From the NCBI RefSeq assembly GCF_018614195.1, contig NZ_JAGGOT010000051.1, forward strand, positions 155,854-219,853: DNA of 64,000 bases, written 5' to 3'. This DNA comes from Streptomyces sp. ISL-43. Lineage in GTDB: Bacteria; Actinomycetota; Actinomycetes; Streptomycetales; Streptomycetaceae. A program made the position numbers and the translations under genes. Below the pieces are notes generated by a model. It saw only the letters and a list, made by a program, of their open reading frames with translations. It was not told where the DNA came from and ran no database searches. Each line of letters opens with the position of its first letter. The stretch's first letter is position 1. Of the stretch, positions 8,019 to 16,462 are shown one piece after another.

Positions 8019-9224
8019 ATGGCATCCTCGGCGGCCATGGGCGGACGCAGAACGCGCACGGAACAGGAATGGTCGGTCCTGCTGTCGGCCGCGGACGTGC
8101 TGATCGGCAGCATCTCCGGACTCACCGACCAGCTCATCGAGGACCTGGCGAAACACTCGCCGCTCTTCGACCTGGCCGTACCCCGCGACGAGCACTGGCA
8201 GCAGGTCAGCGAGGCCATGCACTACGGGATCGAGGCGTTCGCCGCGCGCCGGTCCGCACCGCGCAAGGACCTCCTGTACGCCGAGGAGCTGGGCCGCAGG
8301 CGGGCCGAGCAGGGACTTCCGCTGGGCCTGCTGCTGTACGCGTACCGCAGGGCGGGCCGCCTCACCTGGGACGCCCTGCTGGACATCGTCACCGAGAAGG
8401 ATCCGGAGGCGCTGCCCGTGCTGGCGCGCGCCGCCGGTGCCATGTGGGCGGGCATCGAACAGCAGGCGACCGCGACGGCCGAGGCCTATCGGACGGCGGA
8501 GCTGGAGATGCGGCGGCGCAGCGACGAGCGGGTGCAGGCCTTGCTGGACGCCCTGCTGGAGGGAGACGCCACGCCCGGGCTGGCCGCCCGGACGGCGCTC
8601 GCCCTGGACCTGCCGGAGCAGGGGAGGTACGCGGTGGTGGTGCTGCCGGCGGACCGGGGCGACGAGGTGCACCGCGTGGTGGCGGCGCGCGGGATGCGGC
8701 TGTTCTGGCGGATGCGCACGGAACGGGAGCTGGCGGTCGTGGCCTTGGGCGACTGCTCGCCTGCCGACCTGGCGACTGAGCTCGCGGACCGCTGCCCGGG
8801 ACCGGGGGGAATCAGCCCGGCCGTGGACGGGCTGGCCGAGCTGGGCCGGGCGCGGCGGCTGGCGGAGACGGCGCTGCGCACCTGCGGGCAGGACGAGCGG
8901 GTGCTGGTGCAGCTGGCCGACCGGCTGCCGACGGCCCTGGTGGTCCGTCAGCCGGAGCTCTCGGCCGAGCTGGTCCTGTCGGTGCTGGGCCCCTTGCTGG
9001 AGCTGGATCCGGCGGACAGGGCGATGCTGCTCGAGACCCTGGACGCCTGGCTGGCCGCGGAGGGCTCGGCGGGCCGTGCGGCCGTCCGCCTGTACTGCCA
9101 CCGCAACACGGTTTTCAACCGCCTGCGCCGACTGGAGCACTTGACCTCGCGCTCGCTGTCCCGGCCCCGTGATCTGATCGCGCTGACCCTGGCCCGGGAC
9201 GCCTACAGGCTGTCGGGAGGCTGA
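8019..9224 (+). CDS. PucR/CdaR-type transcriptional regulator
   Basis: The 401-residue regulator has a helical N-terminal sensor region, a degenerate GGDEF-like middle domain (about 175-290) and the C-terminal HTH_30 domain, where LYCHRNTVFNRLRRLEHLT is the DNA-recognition helix region typical of the PucR family. Members respond to purines, aromatics or sugar acids and usually control neighbouring uptake or catabolic genes. It is divergent from the liv operon and shares a region with two matching palindromes, so control of that operon and of itself is likely. ATG 8019 and ATG 8037 are both possible starts. Confidence 0.88.
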   Translation: MASSAAMGGRRTRTEQEWSVLLSAADVLIGSISGLTDQLIEDLAKHSPLFDLAVPRDEHWQQVSEAMHYGIEAFAARRSAPRKDLLYAEELGRRRAEQGLPLGLLLYAYRRAGRLTWDALLDIVTEKDPEALPVLARAAGAMWAGIEQQATATAEAYRTAELEMRRRSDERVQALLDALLEGDATPGLAARTALALDLPEQGRYAVVVLPADRGDEVHRVVAARGMRLFWRMRTERELAVVALGDCSPADLATELADRCPGPGGISPAVDGLAELGRARRLAETALRTCGQDERVLVQLADRLPTALVVRQPELSAELVLSVLGPLLELDPADRAMLLETLDAWLAAEGSAGRAAVRLYCHRNTVFNRLRRLEHLTSRSLSRPRDLIALTLARDAYRLSGG

Positions 9225-9328
9225 CCGGGCCCGGTCCGCCACGACCGGGAGCCCCTGGCAGCCGGCCGGCGGCCCGAGACGGCGAATTCAGGTCATGTAC
9301 ATGTCGACCAGCAGGGGCATGGGGTCAC

Positions 9329-9347
9329 TTAGGTTAGCCTGCCCTTA
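9329..9347 (+). promoter_or_regulatory. candidate iron box (DmdR/IdeR-type) overlapping the copD start
   Basis: The 19-mer TTAGGTTAGCCTGCCCTTA matches the actinobacterial DtxR/IdeR/DmdR consensus TTAGGTTAGGCTCACCTAA at 14 or 15 of 19 positions, including all nine of the left half. Its last base is the A of the downstream ATG. An iron-loaded repressor bound here would cover the start of transcription if the mRNA is leaderless. A perfect 10-bp palindrome CATGTACATG lies at 9294-9303. Confidence 0.55.
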
Positions 9348-10513
9348 TGATTTCCATATCTTTGGCCGCCGAGGCCGGTTACGCCGTGCCCCCGCTGTGG
9401 CGCATCCTCACCAAGGCCGGCTACTTCATCGGCCTTTCCGGAGCCATCGGCGCCACCGTGACCTACGCGGCGTCGATCCGCCCCGCCCTGCGCGCACCGG
9501 AGAACGACCGCGGTGACGTCGGTGTCATAAGACGAAGAACGGCCGGGTACCTCGCCTGGGCGGGCGTGGTGCTGCTGGTCGCGGGCTACTTCCAGCTCGC
9601 CGGCCGCGTGGCCCGGGCCGGCAAGGGCATGCCGTTCGGTGAGGCCCTCGCGCCGGGGCTGATCTGGGACTTCCTCCGCGCGCCGGCGGCGAAGGGGGCC
9701 TGGATCGCGCAGGGCACGATCTACCTGGTCCAGAACCTCGTGCTGGTCCTCGCGTCCGCCGTCCTGATCTCGCTGTTCCTTCCCCGTGCGCGCCGGCGCC
9801 TCGACGCCCTCGCGCTGACCGCCCTGCCCCTGACGCTCGCGGTGACGCTGGTCGCCGCGGTCCCGGCAACCAAGCCGAAGGACGCGGACAAGTGGCTGGA
9901 CCTCGTGTTCAGCCAGACGCACATCGTCAGCGGCGTGGTCTGGGCCGGCGGCCTGACCCTCCTCGCCACCCTCGCCGGCGCACGCGGCCGCCTGAGCCAG
10001 GACGCGGGCGCCCTGTGGGCGGACGTCTGGGGCCGCTTCGCCTTCGTCGCCCTGACCTGTGTCGGCGCGGTGTTCACCTCCGGCCTGTGGCTGAGCTGGA
10101 AGCACGTCGGCTCCGTCAGCCAGCTCTGGACGACGACCTACGGACTCTTCCTGCTCGTCAAGATCCTGCTGGTCCTCGGCATGGTCACGGCCGGCGGCGT
10201 CAATCAGTTCTGGCTGATGCCCCGTATCGCCCGGGCCCGCCGCGACGACGCCACGTCCTCCCTCCTGCGCCTGACCCTGGGACACTTCCCGAAGGTGGTC
10301 TGGGGCGAGGTGGCCCTCGGGATCGCCGTCCTGGCGATCGTCCCCTTCCTCGGCGGCTCGGCCCGCTCCGAGGCGGGCAGCCCCTCGGTCGTGTCGAGCG
10401 GCAGCGTCTTCGCGATGGGCGCCGTCCTCGTACTCGCCCTCGCCGCTTCGCTGTACATCACGGTCAGGACCTCCGACGCGCTCGCGCGACGTACGGCTCC
10501 GGCGGTGTCGTGA
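9347..10513 (+). CDS. CopD domain-containing membrane protein
   Basis: The 388-residue integral membrane protein has eight or nine segments and a CopD domain in its C-terminal half. The helix FSQTHIVSGVVWAGGLTLLATLAG carries the conserved His, and LGHFPKVVWGEVALGIAVLAIVPFLGG is the second family block. CopD proteins are linked to copper uptake or delivery in the inner membrane. No copC-like gene sits beside it. There is no Shine-Dalgarno before ATG 9347, and an iron-box-like sequence runs into the start codon, so the mRNA may be leaderless and iron-repressed, tying copper handling to iron status. Confidence 0.8.
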   Translation: MISISLAAEAGYAVPPLWRILTKAGYFIGLSGAIGATVTYAASIRPALRAPENDRGDVGVIRRRTAGYLAWAGVVLLVAGYFQLAGRVARAGKGMPFGEALAPGLIWDFLRAPAAKGAWIAQGTIYLVQNLVLVLASAVLISLFLPRARRRLDALALTALPLTLAVTLVAAVPATKPKDADKWLDLVFSQTHIVSGVVWAGGLTLLATLAGARGRLSQDAGALWADVWGRFAFVALTCVGAVFTSGLWLSWKHVGSVSQLWTTTYGLFLLVKILLVLGMVTAGGVNQFWLMPRIARARRDDATSSLLRLTLGHFPKVVWGEVALGIAVLAIVPFLGGSARSEAGSPSVVSSGSVFAMGAVLVLALAASLYITVRTSDALARRTAPAVS

Positions 10514-10540
10514 CACCGGCGGGTCGTTGCCGAACAGGGC

Positions 10541-11143
10541 TCAGCTGCCGGCGCCGAGCCGATCGCGCTGGATCCGGTGCGCGAGGGAGCGGCGCACGGA
10601 CGCCGGTGCGGTGGTGGTCGCCTCCGACGGAAGGTCGAGACCGCGGCTGATCTCGTCGTACGCGGCCTGGCAACCGGTGGGCAGGACCGCCCGGTGCAGC
10701 CTCAGGTCCTCTTCGACGAGACGCCGCAGCTCGTCGACGTTCTGCGGCGTGAAACGCTTCTTCCCCCGGGTGAGGGCGTTGACGTAGCGGGTGCAGCGGG
10801 CCGTTTCCTGACAGGCCTCGGAGATCTCCTCGGCGAGGCCCCACAGGCGTCCTTCGAGCCAGGGGGCGTCGTACTGGCCGAGGGAGAGCCCCATCGGAGG
10901 CTCCGGGGCATCGGTCTTGTGCTTCGCCACCTGTTTGGACACGGCGGGCTGGCTCATGTCGGTGAGCTGCGCGATGCGTTCCTGCGTCCAGCCGAGGCCC
11001 ACGAACACTTTGATCATCTCGGCGCGCAGCTTTCGCATCTCCTCGCCCGCGCGGATGACCTCGTTCATGCCGGCGAGCATCCGCCCGGCCTGTTCCTCGG
11101 TCAGCGTCTCGGGGATCCGGTACGTACTCTCTTCGGCTGCCAC
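10541..11143 (-). CDS. HTH-domain transcriptional regulator
   Basis: The 200-residue protein has an N-terminal helical region (residues 1-45), then a helix-turn-helix centred on GLGWTQERIAQLTDMSQPAV at about 50-70 followed by SKQVAKHK, resembling sigma-70 region 4 or XRE-like HTHs, and a C-terminal helical domain with no family I can name. It is divergent from an alpha/beta hydrolase, with a 26-bp perfect-arm palindrome and a related half-site between the two starts. It is probably a local repressor of itself and the hydrolase. Its stop is 28 bases from the convergent copD stop. Confidence 0.7.
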   Translation of the reverse strand: MAAEESTYRIPETLTEEQAGRMLAGMNEVIRAGEEMRKLRAEMIKVFVGLGWTQERIAQLTDMSQPAVSKQVAKHKTDAPEPPMGLSLGQYDAPWLEGRLWGLAEEISEACQETARCTRYVNALTRGKKRFTPQNVDELRRLVEEDLRLHRAVLPTGCQAAYDEISRGLDLPSEATTTAPASVRRSLAHRIQRDRLGAGS

Positions 11144-11176
11144 AACCCAGTTATATCCCAGAGCGTCCTGTCCGCA

Positions 11177-11202
11177 TAACCGAGTTGTATAACTCGGTTA
11201 TG
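11177..11202. promoter_or_regulatory. 26-bp palindromic operator
   Basis: ATAACCGAGTT-GTAT-AACTCGGTTAT has perfect 11-bp arms around a 4-base spacer. It lies between the divergent HTH regulator and the hydrolase and ends 18 bases before the hydrolase ATG. A weaker copy of the half-site (AACCCAGTTATAT, about 11144-11156) lies next to the regulator start. The A/T-rich character stands out from the surroundings. It is the likely binding site of the regulator encoded at 10541-11143. Confidence 0.65.
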
Positions 11203-11220
11203 GCTGGCAGGATCCACCCC

Positions 11221-12051
11221 ATGCCTACTTTCTCCGCAGCTGACGGAACCCAGCTCGCCTACCGTGTGACCGGTGACGGCGACCCGCTCGTCTGCATCCC
11301 CGGAGGCCCTGCGGACTCCGCGTACCTCGGCGATCTCGGCGGCCTGTCCGCGCACCGTCGGCTGATCGTCCTGGACCTTCGCGGCACCGGCCGTTCCGCG
11401 ATTCCCGAAGACACCTCCTCATACCGCTGCGATCGCCTGGTCGAAGACGTCGAGGCGCTACGCGTGCACCTCGGACTGCCCCGGATGGACCTGCTCGGCC
11501 ACTCCGCCGGGTCGAACATCGCGACGCAGTACGCGGCCCGGTACCCGCGGAACGTCGGCAAGCTCGCTCTCATCGGCCCCAGCGCCCGGGCCGTCGGTGT
11601 GGCGGTCAGCGGGGAGACCCGACGGGAGCTCGCCCGGCTTCGAAGGGAGGAGCCGTGGTTCCCGGCGGCGTTCGCCGCCCTGGAGGCGATCACCGAGGGA
11701 ACGGGCAGCGACTGGGAAGCCATCGCCCCCTTCTTCTGGGGCCGGTGGGACGCGGCGGCCCAGGAACATCAGAAAGCCGGCCGGCCGAGCAACCAGGAGG
11801 CCGTCGCCCTCTTCGCGGCCGAGGGTGCCTTCGACCCGGAAACCACTCGGGCGGCGCTCGCCGCCTTCGGAGCGCCCGTTCTTCTGCTCACCGGGGACGT
11901 CGACTTGAACAGCCCGCCCGCGATGATGGCCGAGCTCGCGGAGGTCTTCCCTCACGTCACGCTCGCGGTGCAACCGGGGGCGGGCCACTATCCGTGGCTC
12001 GACGACGCCGAGCCGTTCGTGGCGGCCACGACGGCGTTCCTCGCGGCATGA
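11221..12051 (+). CDS. alpha/beta hydrolase (proline-iminopeptidase-like)
   Basis: The 276-residue alpha/beta-hydrolase has oxyanion-hole motif PGGPADS, strand VLDLRGTGRSA, nucleophile elbow GHSAGS with Ser 95, acid residue in LTGDVDLN and catalytic His in GAGHYPW near the C-terminus. The layout with a small cap resembles proline iminopeptidases and lactonases; the substrate is not evident. ATG 11221 was preferred to ATG 11201 because a GGCAGG stretch precedes it and it starts directly at the first strand. It is divergent from an HTH regulator with a shared palindrome, suggesting substrate-induced expression. Confidence 0.82.
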   Translation: MPTFSAADGTQLAYRVTGDGDPLVCIPGGPADSAYLGDLGGLSAHRRLIVLDLRGTGRSAIPEDTSSYRCDRLVEDVEALRVHLGLPRMDLLGHSAGSNIATQYAARYPRNVGKLALIGPSARAVGVAVSGETRRELARLRREEPWFPAAFAALEAITEGTGSDWEAIAPFFWGRWDAAAQEHQKAGRPSNQEAVALFAAEGAFDPETTRAALAAFGAPVLLLTGDVDLNSPPAMMAELAEVFPHVTLAVQPGAGHYPWLDDAEPFVAATTAFLAA

Positions 12052-12135
12052 CGTGACGCGCCCGCTGGTGTCCGAAGTGACAGGGCGGGGCCGGCCGTGA
12101 TCACCAGACGACGATCCCGCCACCCTCGGCTTTGG

Positions 12136-13371
12136 TCATGCCACGTCCAACGAATTGCCGGCCGGGTCGAGCAGCAGCTTCGCGGCCACCGCCGCCCCAT
12201 CGGCGCGGATCCTGCCGGCCACGGCCTTCGCTTGTGCCCGGGTCTCGGGGGTGAGGGCCGTCCTGAGCGCGGCCGACAGGGACTCGAAGGTCGGGGTCGG
12301 ACCGTCGTGTGCGGTGCCGATGCCCAGGTCGGACACCCGGCGGGCCCAATAGGGCTGGTCCACGAACTGGGGTACCGCCACCTGGGGCGCACCTGCCCGG
12401 GCGGCCGTCGTCGTGGTGCCCGCGCCGCCGTGGTGCACGACGGCGGCCACCCGGCCGAACAGTGCCTGCTGGTTGACCTCGCCGACCGCGAAGCAGTCGT
12501 CCTTGTCATCGATCAGCGCCAGGTCGGCCCAGCCCTGGGACACGAGTACGCGACGCCCCTGCGCGCGGACCGCCTCGATGGCCACCTGGGCGACGTCCTT
12601 CGAGGCGCCCATCGGCATGCTGCCGAAGCCCACGTACACGGGTGGCGCGCCGGCGTCCAGGAACTCCACCAACTCGGCGGGCAGCGGGCGTTCGTCCGGC
12701 AGGATCCACGCGCCGGTCTGCACGACGTCGAGGTCCGACGGCTCCTGCCACGGGTCCAGGACCGGGTCCGTCGCCAGCCACGGCCGGCCGGTCAGGACGT
12801 GGTCGCGGACGTTGTCCACCGGCGGCAGTCCGATCGAGGCCCGGTGGGTGTTGAACACCACCCCGAACACCGCGTTCATGGTCTCGATGTCCAGGTCCCA
12901 CAGCACCCGGTTGTCGGTCACGTCCGGCGGCAGGGGGTGGCCCGGGTACGGATGCGGAGGGTGGTGCGGCGACGGCAGGACGGCCGGCTGGAGTGCCGCG
13001 TACACGTAGCGGATGCCCAGCTTGTCGGCTACCGACCGCGCGCCGGCCGCGGACGGGAACAGCCCGGTCGCCACCAGCACATCACAGTCCTCGGCGGCCG
13101 CGGAGAGCGCGTCGAAATACGCGGCGATGATCTCGGCTACGCGCCTGGGAAAGTCCGCCGGCGACGGCCGCGCAGCCCCGGTCACCATCGGGCGCACCGC
13201 CGGGCCGGCCTGCACCAGCGGTACGCCGACACCGGCCAACAGTGCCGCGAACTCCTCGTCCGGCGGCGCGCACACCTGTACCTCCGCGCCGAGTTCCCGC
13301 AACCGCACGGCGAGTCCCGCCATCGGTTCGACATCCCCGCGCGATCCGCACGTCGACAACAACACACGCAT
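12136..13371 (-). CDS. GT1-family glycosyltransferase (MGT/YjiC-like)
   Basis: The 411-residue GT-B fold glycosyltransferase opens with MRVLLSTCGSRGDVEPM, the N-terminal Rossmann start shared with macrolide, glycopeptide and sterol glucosyltransferases. It has VYVGFGSMPMGA in the linker and the C-terminal nucleotide-sugar motif VVHHGGAGTTTTAARAG followed by PQFVDQPYWARRV. It would transfer a sugar from UDP- or dTDP-sugar to a small lipophilic acceptor such as a macrolide, polyketide or sterol. There is no biosynthetic cluster around it, so resistance or tailoring of an environmental compound is a possible role. ATG 13371 was chosen on family N-termini. Confidence 0.85.
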   Translation of the reverse strand: MRVLLSTCGSRGDVEPMAGLAVRLRELGAEVQVCAPPDEEFAALLAGVGVPLVQAGPAVRPMVTGAARPSPADFPRRVAEIIAAYFDALSAAAEDCDVLVATGLFPSAAGARSVADKLGIRYVYAALQPAVLPSPHHPPHPYPGHPLPPDVTDNRVLWDLDIETMNAVFGVVFNTHRASIGLPPVDNVRDHVLTGRPWLATDPVLDPWQEPSDLDVVQTGAWILPDERPLPAELVEFLDAGAPPVYVGFGSMPMGASKDVAQVAIEAVRAQGRRVLVSQGWADLALIDDKDDCFAVGEVNQQALFGRVAAVVHHGGAGTTTTAARAGAPQVAVPQFVDQPYWARRVSDLGIGTAHDGPTPTFESLSAALRTALTPETRAQAKAVAGRIRADGAAVAAKLLLDPAGNSLDVA

Positions 13372-13501
13372 GAAGTGACTCTCGTTTCCGTGGATTCCGG
13401 CTTCGATCGCCGATTCTGCGGGACGACCCGGGTCTTGCGGCAAGCCCCCCGGTGGGCTATATCTTGATCATGGAACAGGGTGGATGCTCCCCGTTCCTTC
13501 A

Positions 13502-13792
13502 TCATCCGCGGGGTACGGACCACGTCCTCGCGAAGGTCCCGCCCAGGCAGTCGTCGAGGGCGCCCAGGTCGGCGCCGAAGTAGCCGCCCGGGCCGCGCGC
13601 GGACGGGCGCCAAGCGCTGACGGTGATCCACAGCGGCAGCTGGGCGAACGGCGAGCCCCGGCCATCCTGTACATCCAGGACGGCTTCCCCCAGATCCAGC
13701 GCCCACAGGGTCTTCGCCGACAGCGCCCGCCGCAGCTCGTCACTTAAGCCCTGGGGCGGGGACAGCGTCCCCGCGGCCCGATCAGCGGCCAT
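13502..13792 (-). CDS. barstar-like protein, apparently lacking its C-terminal half
   Basis: The 96-residue protein ends with GGYFGADLGALDDCLGG, which closely matches the barstar helix motif (Y-[FY]-G-x-N-x-D-A-L-x-D-x-L) that in Bacillus barstar contacts the barnase active site. In barstar about 50 residues follow this motif; here the frame stops after nine more. No other frame downstream looks like the missing part. It overlaps the upstream 146-residue gene by 11 bases, so the two are co-translated. No ribonuclease toxin is nearby. It may be a degenerate immunity protein or a divergent family member; the assignment rests on the motif alone. Confidence 0.5.
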   Translation of the reverse strand: MAADRAAGTLSPPQGLSDELRRALSAKTLWALDLGEAVLDVQDGRGSPFAQLPLWITVSAWRPSARGPGGYFGADLGALDDCLGGTFARTWSVPRG

Positions 13793-14222
13793 CGCCCGCT
13801 CCGCGCACGGGCTCCTGCCCGGTGCCGCGGCAATCCGGGCAGTCCATTCCGAGACCGCACTCCATGCACCTCCGGCTGTGCGTGCGGCCCTCGGCGCCGG
13901 CGCCCGCTTCGAAGCCGTCGCGCATTGCCTTGAGGACGGGACGCCCCCCGAAGGCCTGACGCGGCTCGGTGCGCCAGCCCGCCGCTACGAACGCGTCGTT
14001 GGCGGCTGCGGCACCGGTCTCGTACGGAGTGTCGGGCAGGAACAGGGACAGCGAGAACCGCTTGCCCATCGCTCCGCCCACGCTGTACCGGTCGTCGGTC
14101 CGCTCCTTGACGCGCGGTTCGACGCCGGGCGCGACGGATGCCGCGACGGCCCGCACCTCCTGGCGCAGCCAGTTCACCGCCCGCTCGAACTTCGCGGCCC
14201 CGCCCTCGATTTCCCCGCTCAT
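13782..14222 (-). CDS. hypothetical protein with C-terminal Cys4 zinc-binding motif
   Basis: This 146-residue protein is unrecognised. Residues 1-110 are soluble alpha/beta-like sequence with a conserved-looking stretch KRFSLSLFLPDTPYETGAAA. The C-terminus carries RRCMECGLGMDCPDCRGTGQ, two CxxC pairs in the style of DnaJ or zinc-ribbon knuckles. It is followed with an 11-base overlap by the barstar-like gene and is divergent from the arylamine N-acetyltransferase. A role linked to the barstar-like protein is possible from the coupling but unproven. Confidence 0.6.
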   Translation of the reverse strand: MSGEIEGGAAKFERAVNWLRQEVRAVAASVAPGVEPRVKERTDDRYSVGGAMGKRFSLSLFLPDTPYETGAAAANDAFVAAGWRTEPRQAFGGRPVLKAMRDGFEAGAGAEGRTHSRRCMECGLGMDCPDCRGTGQEPVRGAGDGR

Positions 14223-14303
14223 GGCGACCTTCCGCTCCCACTCTACGAACCTGCGCGAGCCCGGCGACTATGCTGATCATCCTTTCCGGCCGTGAGGGGG
14301 AGC

Positions 14304-15143
14304 ATGATCGACGTCGACGGGTATCTGGCCGTGCTGGGGGTGGCCCGGCCGGCGGCCCCGACCATCGAGGCGCTGTGGGCACTGCACCGGGCGCAGGTGG
14401 AGCGGGTCGCCTACGAGAACCTCGACATCCATCTGGGGCGGCCGACGGGCATCGGCGCCGCGGAATCCGTGGCCCGGATCACGCGCGGGCGCGGCGGCTA
14501 CTGCTTTCACCTCAACGGGGCCTTCGGCGCGCTGCTGACGGCCCTCGGCTACGACGTCACCCTGCACCGGGCCGGGGTGCAGGGCACCCCCGAGGCCCCC
14601 GCGGGCGCGGCCGGCGACCATCTCGCGCTCACCGTGCGGCTCGACGGCGAGCGGTGGCTGGTCGACACCGGACTCGCCGGCGGAATGCACGAGCCGCTGC
14701 CGCTGCGCGAAGGAAGCTACACCCAGGGGCCGTTCACCTACGCGATGGCTCCGTCGGTGGCGGTGCCCGGCGGCTGGCGGTTCACCCATGACCCCCGCGG
14801 CGCGTTCACGGCGATGGACTTCGCGCCGGACCCCGTGGAGCTGTCCTCGTTCGCCTCGGAGCACAACCGGCTGTCCACCTCCCCCGAGTCCGGCTTCGTC
14901 CGGGTCCTCACCGCCCAGCTCCGCGGCGCCAAGGGCGTGGACGTGCTGCGCGGCTGTGTGCTGCGCCGGATCGACGCCGGGGGCACGGACGAGCGGACCA
15001 TCGACTCGGCCGACGACTGGTACGACGTACTGGCCGGCGTGTTCCGGTTGGACCTGACCGACGTCGACGCCCCCACGCGGGCGGAGCTGTGGCACCGCGT
15101 CCACACGGCGCACCAGGAGTGGGAGGCCGAGGGGCGGCAGTGA
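14304..15143 (+). CDS. nat: arylamine N-acetyltransferase
   Basis: The 279-residue NAT-family enzyme transfers acetyl from acetyl-CoA to aromatic amines or hydrazines. The Cys-His-Asp triad is visible: Cys 67 in RGRGGYCFHLNGAF, His 106 in GDHLALTV and Asp 121 in WLVDTGLAGG. Length matches the bacterial family, and the N-terminal VERVAYENLDIHLGRP block is also typical. ATG 14304 follows GAGGGGGA. Family members detoxify aromatic amines or act in ansamycin-type macrolactam closure; with no polyketide genes nearby, detoxification is more likely. Confidence 0.92.
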   Translation: MIDVDGYLAVLGVARPAAPTIEALWALHRAQVERVAYENLDIHLGRPTGIGAAESVARITRGRGGYCFHLNGAFGALLTALGYDVTLHRAGVQGTPEAPAGAAGDHLALTVRLDGERWLVDTGLAGGMHEPLPLREGSYTQGPFTYAMAPSVAVPGGWRFTHDPRGAFTAMDFAPDPVELSSFASEHNRLSTSPESGFVRVLTAQLRGAKGVDVLRGCVLRRIDAGGTDERTIDSADDWYDVLAGVFRLDLTDVDAPTRAELWHRVHTAHQEWEAEGRQ

Positions 15144-15201
15144 GGGGTGCCGGGAGTCGAGCGCGACCAGCCGGTCCACACCCGCCCGCGCCCGGGAGAC
15201 C

Positions 15202-16404
15202 CTAGCTCTGCGGGACGTCCTTGACGAACACGATGCCGTCGCTGTCCGCCAAGTGGGCCGGGTCGAGCGGGGCGTAGCCGAACCAGGGGGACACGCGGGG
15301 CGCGGGCCGGGGGTCGTCGAGGGCGGTGGCCAGCCGCCGGGCGTCGATGACGTAGCGGTCCTCCGGGAGCGCGTACAGGAGTCCTTCGACGGTGTCCGGC
15401 GGCGGCGCGTCCACTCCCTGGTGCCGGATCGTGCCGAGGGCCGTGGCCACGAAGGCGTACTCCTCGCCGAGCTGGGCGCTCACCAGCGCACCGGCGCTCC
15501 ACCACTCCAGTGGCATCCCGCCCATCCGCATCGTGCTCTTCTCCCGTTGGAGATGGGAGTTGTGGGCGTGGACGAGTGCCGGGCCCCGAGCGGCGACGGC
15601 GAGGAGGTTGTGGGCCATCATCTGGTCCCGCAGGCCCACCAGCCGGGTCATGCGGGCCGGTGAGGCGTCGGCCATCCAGTGGTGGTAGCGCAGCAGACCG
15701 GTCGCTGTGCGCCCGTACAGGCGTGCCCGGTCCCGGTCGTCGGGCGAGGTCTCCGTGATCAGGTGCGGCGTCTGCGCGTCCAGCAGCGCCACCAGATCGT
15801 CGGCGAGCAGCCGCAGCCGACCGGCCTCTGCCGACTGCCCCACGGACTGGGCCGGGTCCATCATCGCGGCGGGACGGGTCCACCGGTCGTCGGTGCCGAG
15901 CAGGCGGTCGAGGGTTTCCGCGGTGCAGGGGAGCAGGCCCGCGTCCACCCGGGCAGAGAGGCAGCCGTGGAGTGCGGTGAGGGCCTGCCGGGGGCTCGCG
16001 GCGCCGGTGATCTCCAACGGGCCGTCGAAACCGGCGAAGCGGAGTCGCTCGGACGCGGGCCGGCCGTCGTTGTAGGCGCGCATCCAGCGCACGAGTTCGC
16101 GGTTGGCCGCGGAGGTGCCCCAGCCGTGGCTGAATCCGTGCTCCATGACCTCGTCGAGGGTGCCCGTACCCGAGGTGACGTAGTCGTCCACGACCAGGCC
16201 CGCCATGCAGTCGCTCTCGATCGCGATCGTCCGGTAGCCCTCCTGCTCGACGAGCTGCCGGAAGAGTTCGTTGCGCAGGTCGAGCAGCGTGTCCTCGCCG
16301 TGGGTGGGCTCGCCCAGGGCGAGCAGCCGCGGCCGGGCCGGGAGCAGTCCCATGACGGCGGCAGCCTCGACGGCATGGACGGAGTCCTTGATGTCAGTAG
16401 CCAT
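15202..16404 (-). CDS. erythromycin esterase family protein
   Basis: The 400-residue protein has the Ere-family motifs in order: LALGEPTHGEDT near the N-terminus, IAIESDCMAGLVVDDYV, SHGWGTSAANRELVRWMRAYN, FAGFDGP and the HNSHLQREK block carrying conserved His residues. Ere enzymes hydrolyse the macrolactone of 14-membered macrolides, but many chromosomal family members have other or unknown substrates. It is divergent from a TioE/MerR-type regulator over a 58-base region with two dyads. Inducible resistance is therefore a reasonable inference, though activity on macrolides is not shown. Confidence 0.85.
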   Translation of the reverse strand: MATDIKDSVHAVEAAAVMGLLPARPRLLALGEPTHGEDTLLDLRNELFRQLVEQEGYRTIAIESDCMAGLVVDDYVTSGTGTLDEVMEHGFSHGWGTSAANRELVRWMRAYNDGRPASERLRFAGFDGPLEITGAASPRQALTALHGCLSARVDAGLLPCTAETLDRLLGTDDRWTRPAAMMDPAQSVGQSAEAGRLRLLADDLVALLDAQTPHLITETSPDDRDRARLYGRTATGLLRYHHWMADASPARMTRLVGLRDQMMAHNLLAVAARGPALVHAHNSHLQREKSTMRMGGMPLEWWSAGALVSAQLGEEYAFVATALGTIRHQGVDAPPPDTVEGLLYALPEDRYVIDARRLATALDDPRPAPRVSPWFGYAPLDPAHLADSDGIVFVKDVPQS

Positions 16405-16407
16405 GCC

Positions 16408-16440
16408 TTCAACGCTATCGTTGAACCTTCGGTTGAAACT
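16408..16440. promoter_or_regulatory. overlapping dyads between esterase and TioE-type regulator
   Basis: TTCAACG-CTAT-CGTTGAA (16408-16425) is a perfect 7-bp-arm palindrome. It is followed immediately by AACC-TTC-GGTT within TTGAACCTTCGGTTGAA. The cluster of GTTGAA/TTCAAC elements fills the short interval between two divergent starts and is the probable binding site of the MerR/TioE-type protein, controlling both genes. Confidence 0.55.
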
Positions 16441-16462
16441 TTTGCGCGATATCGGCGGGAAA

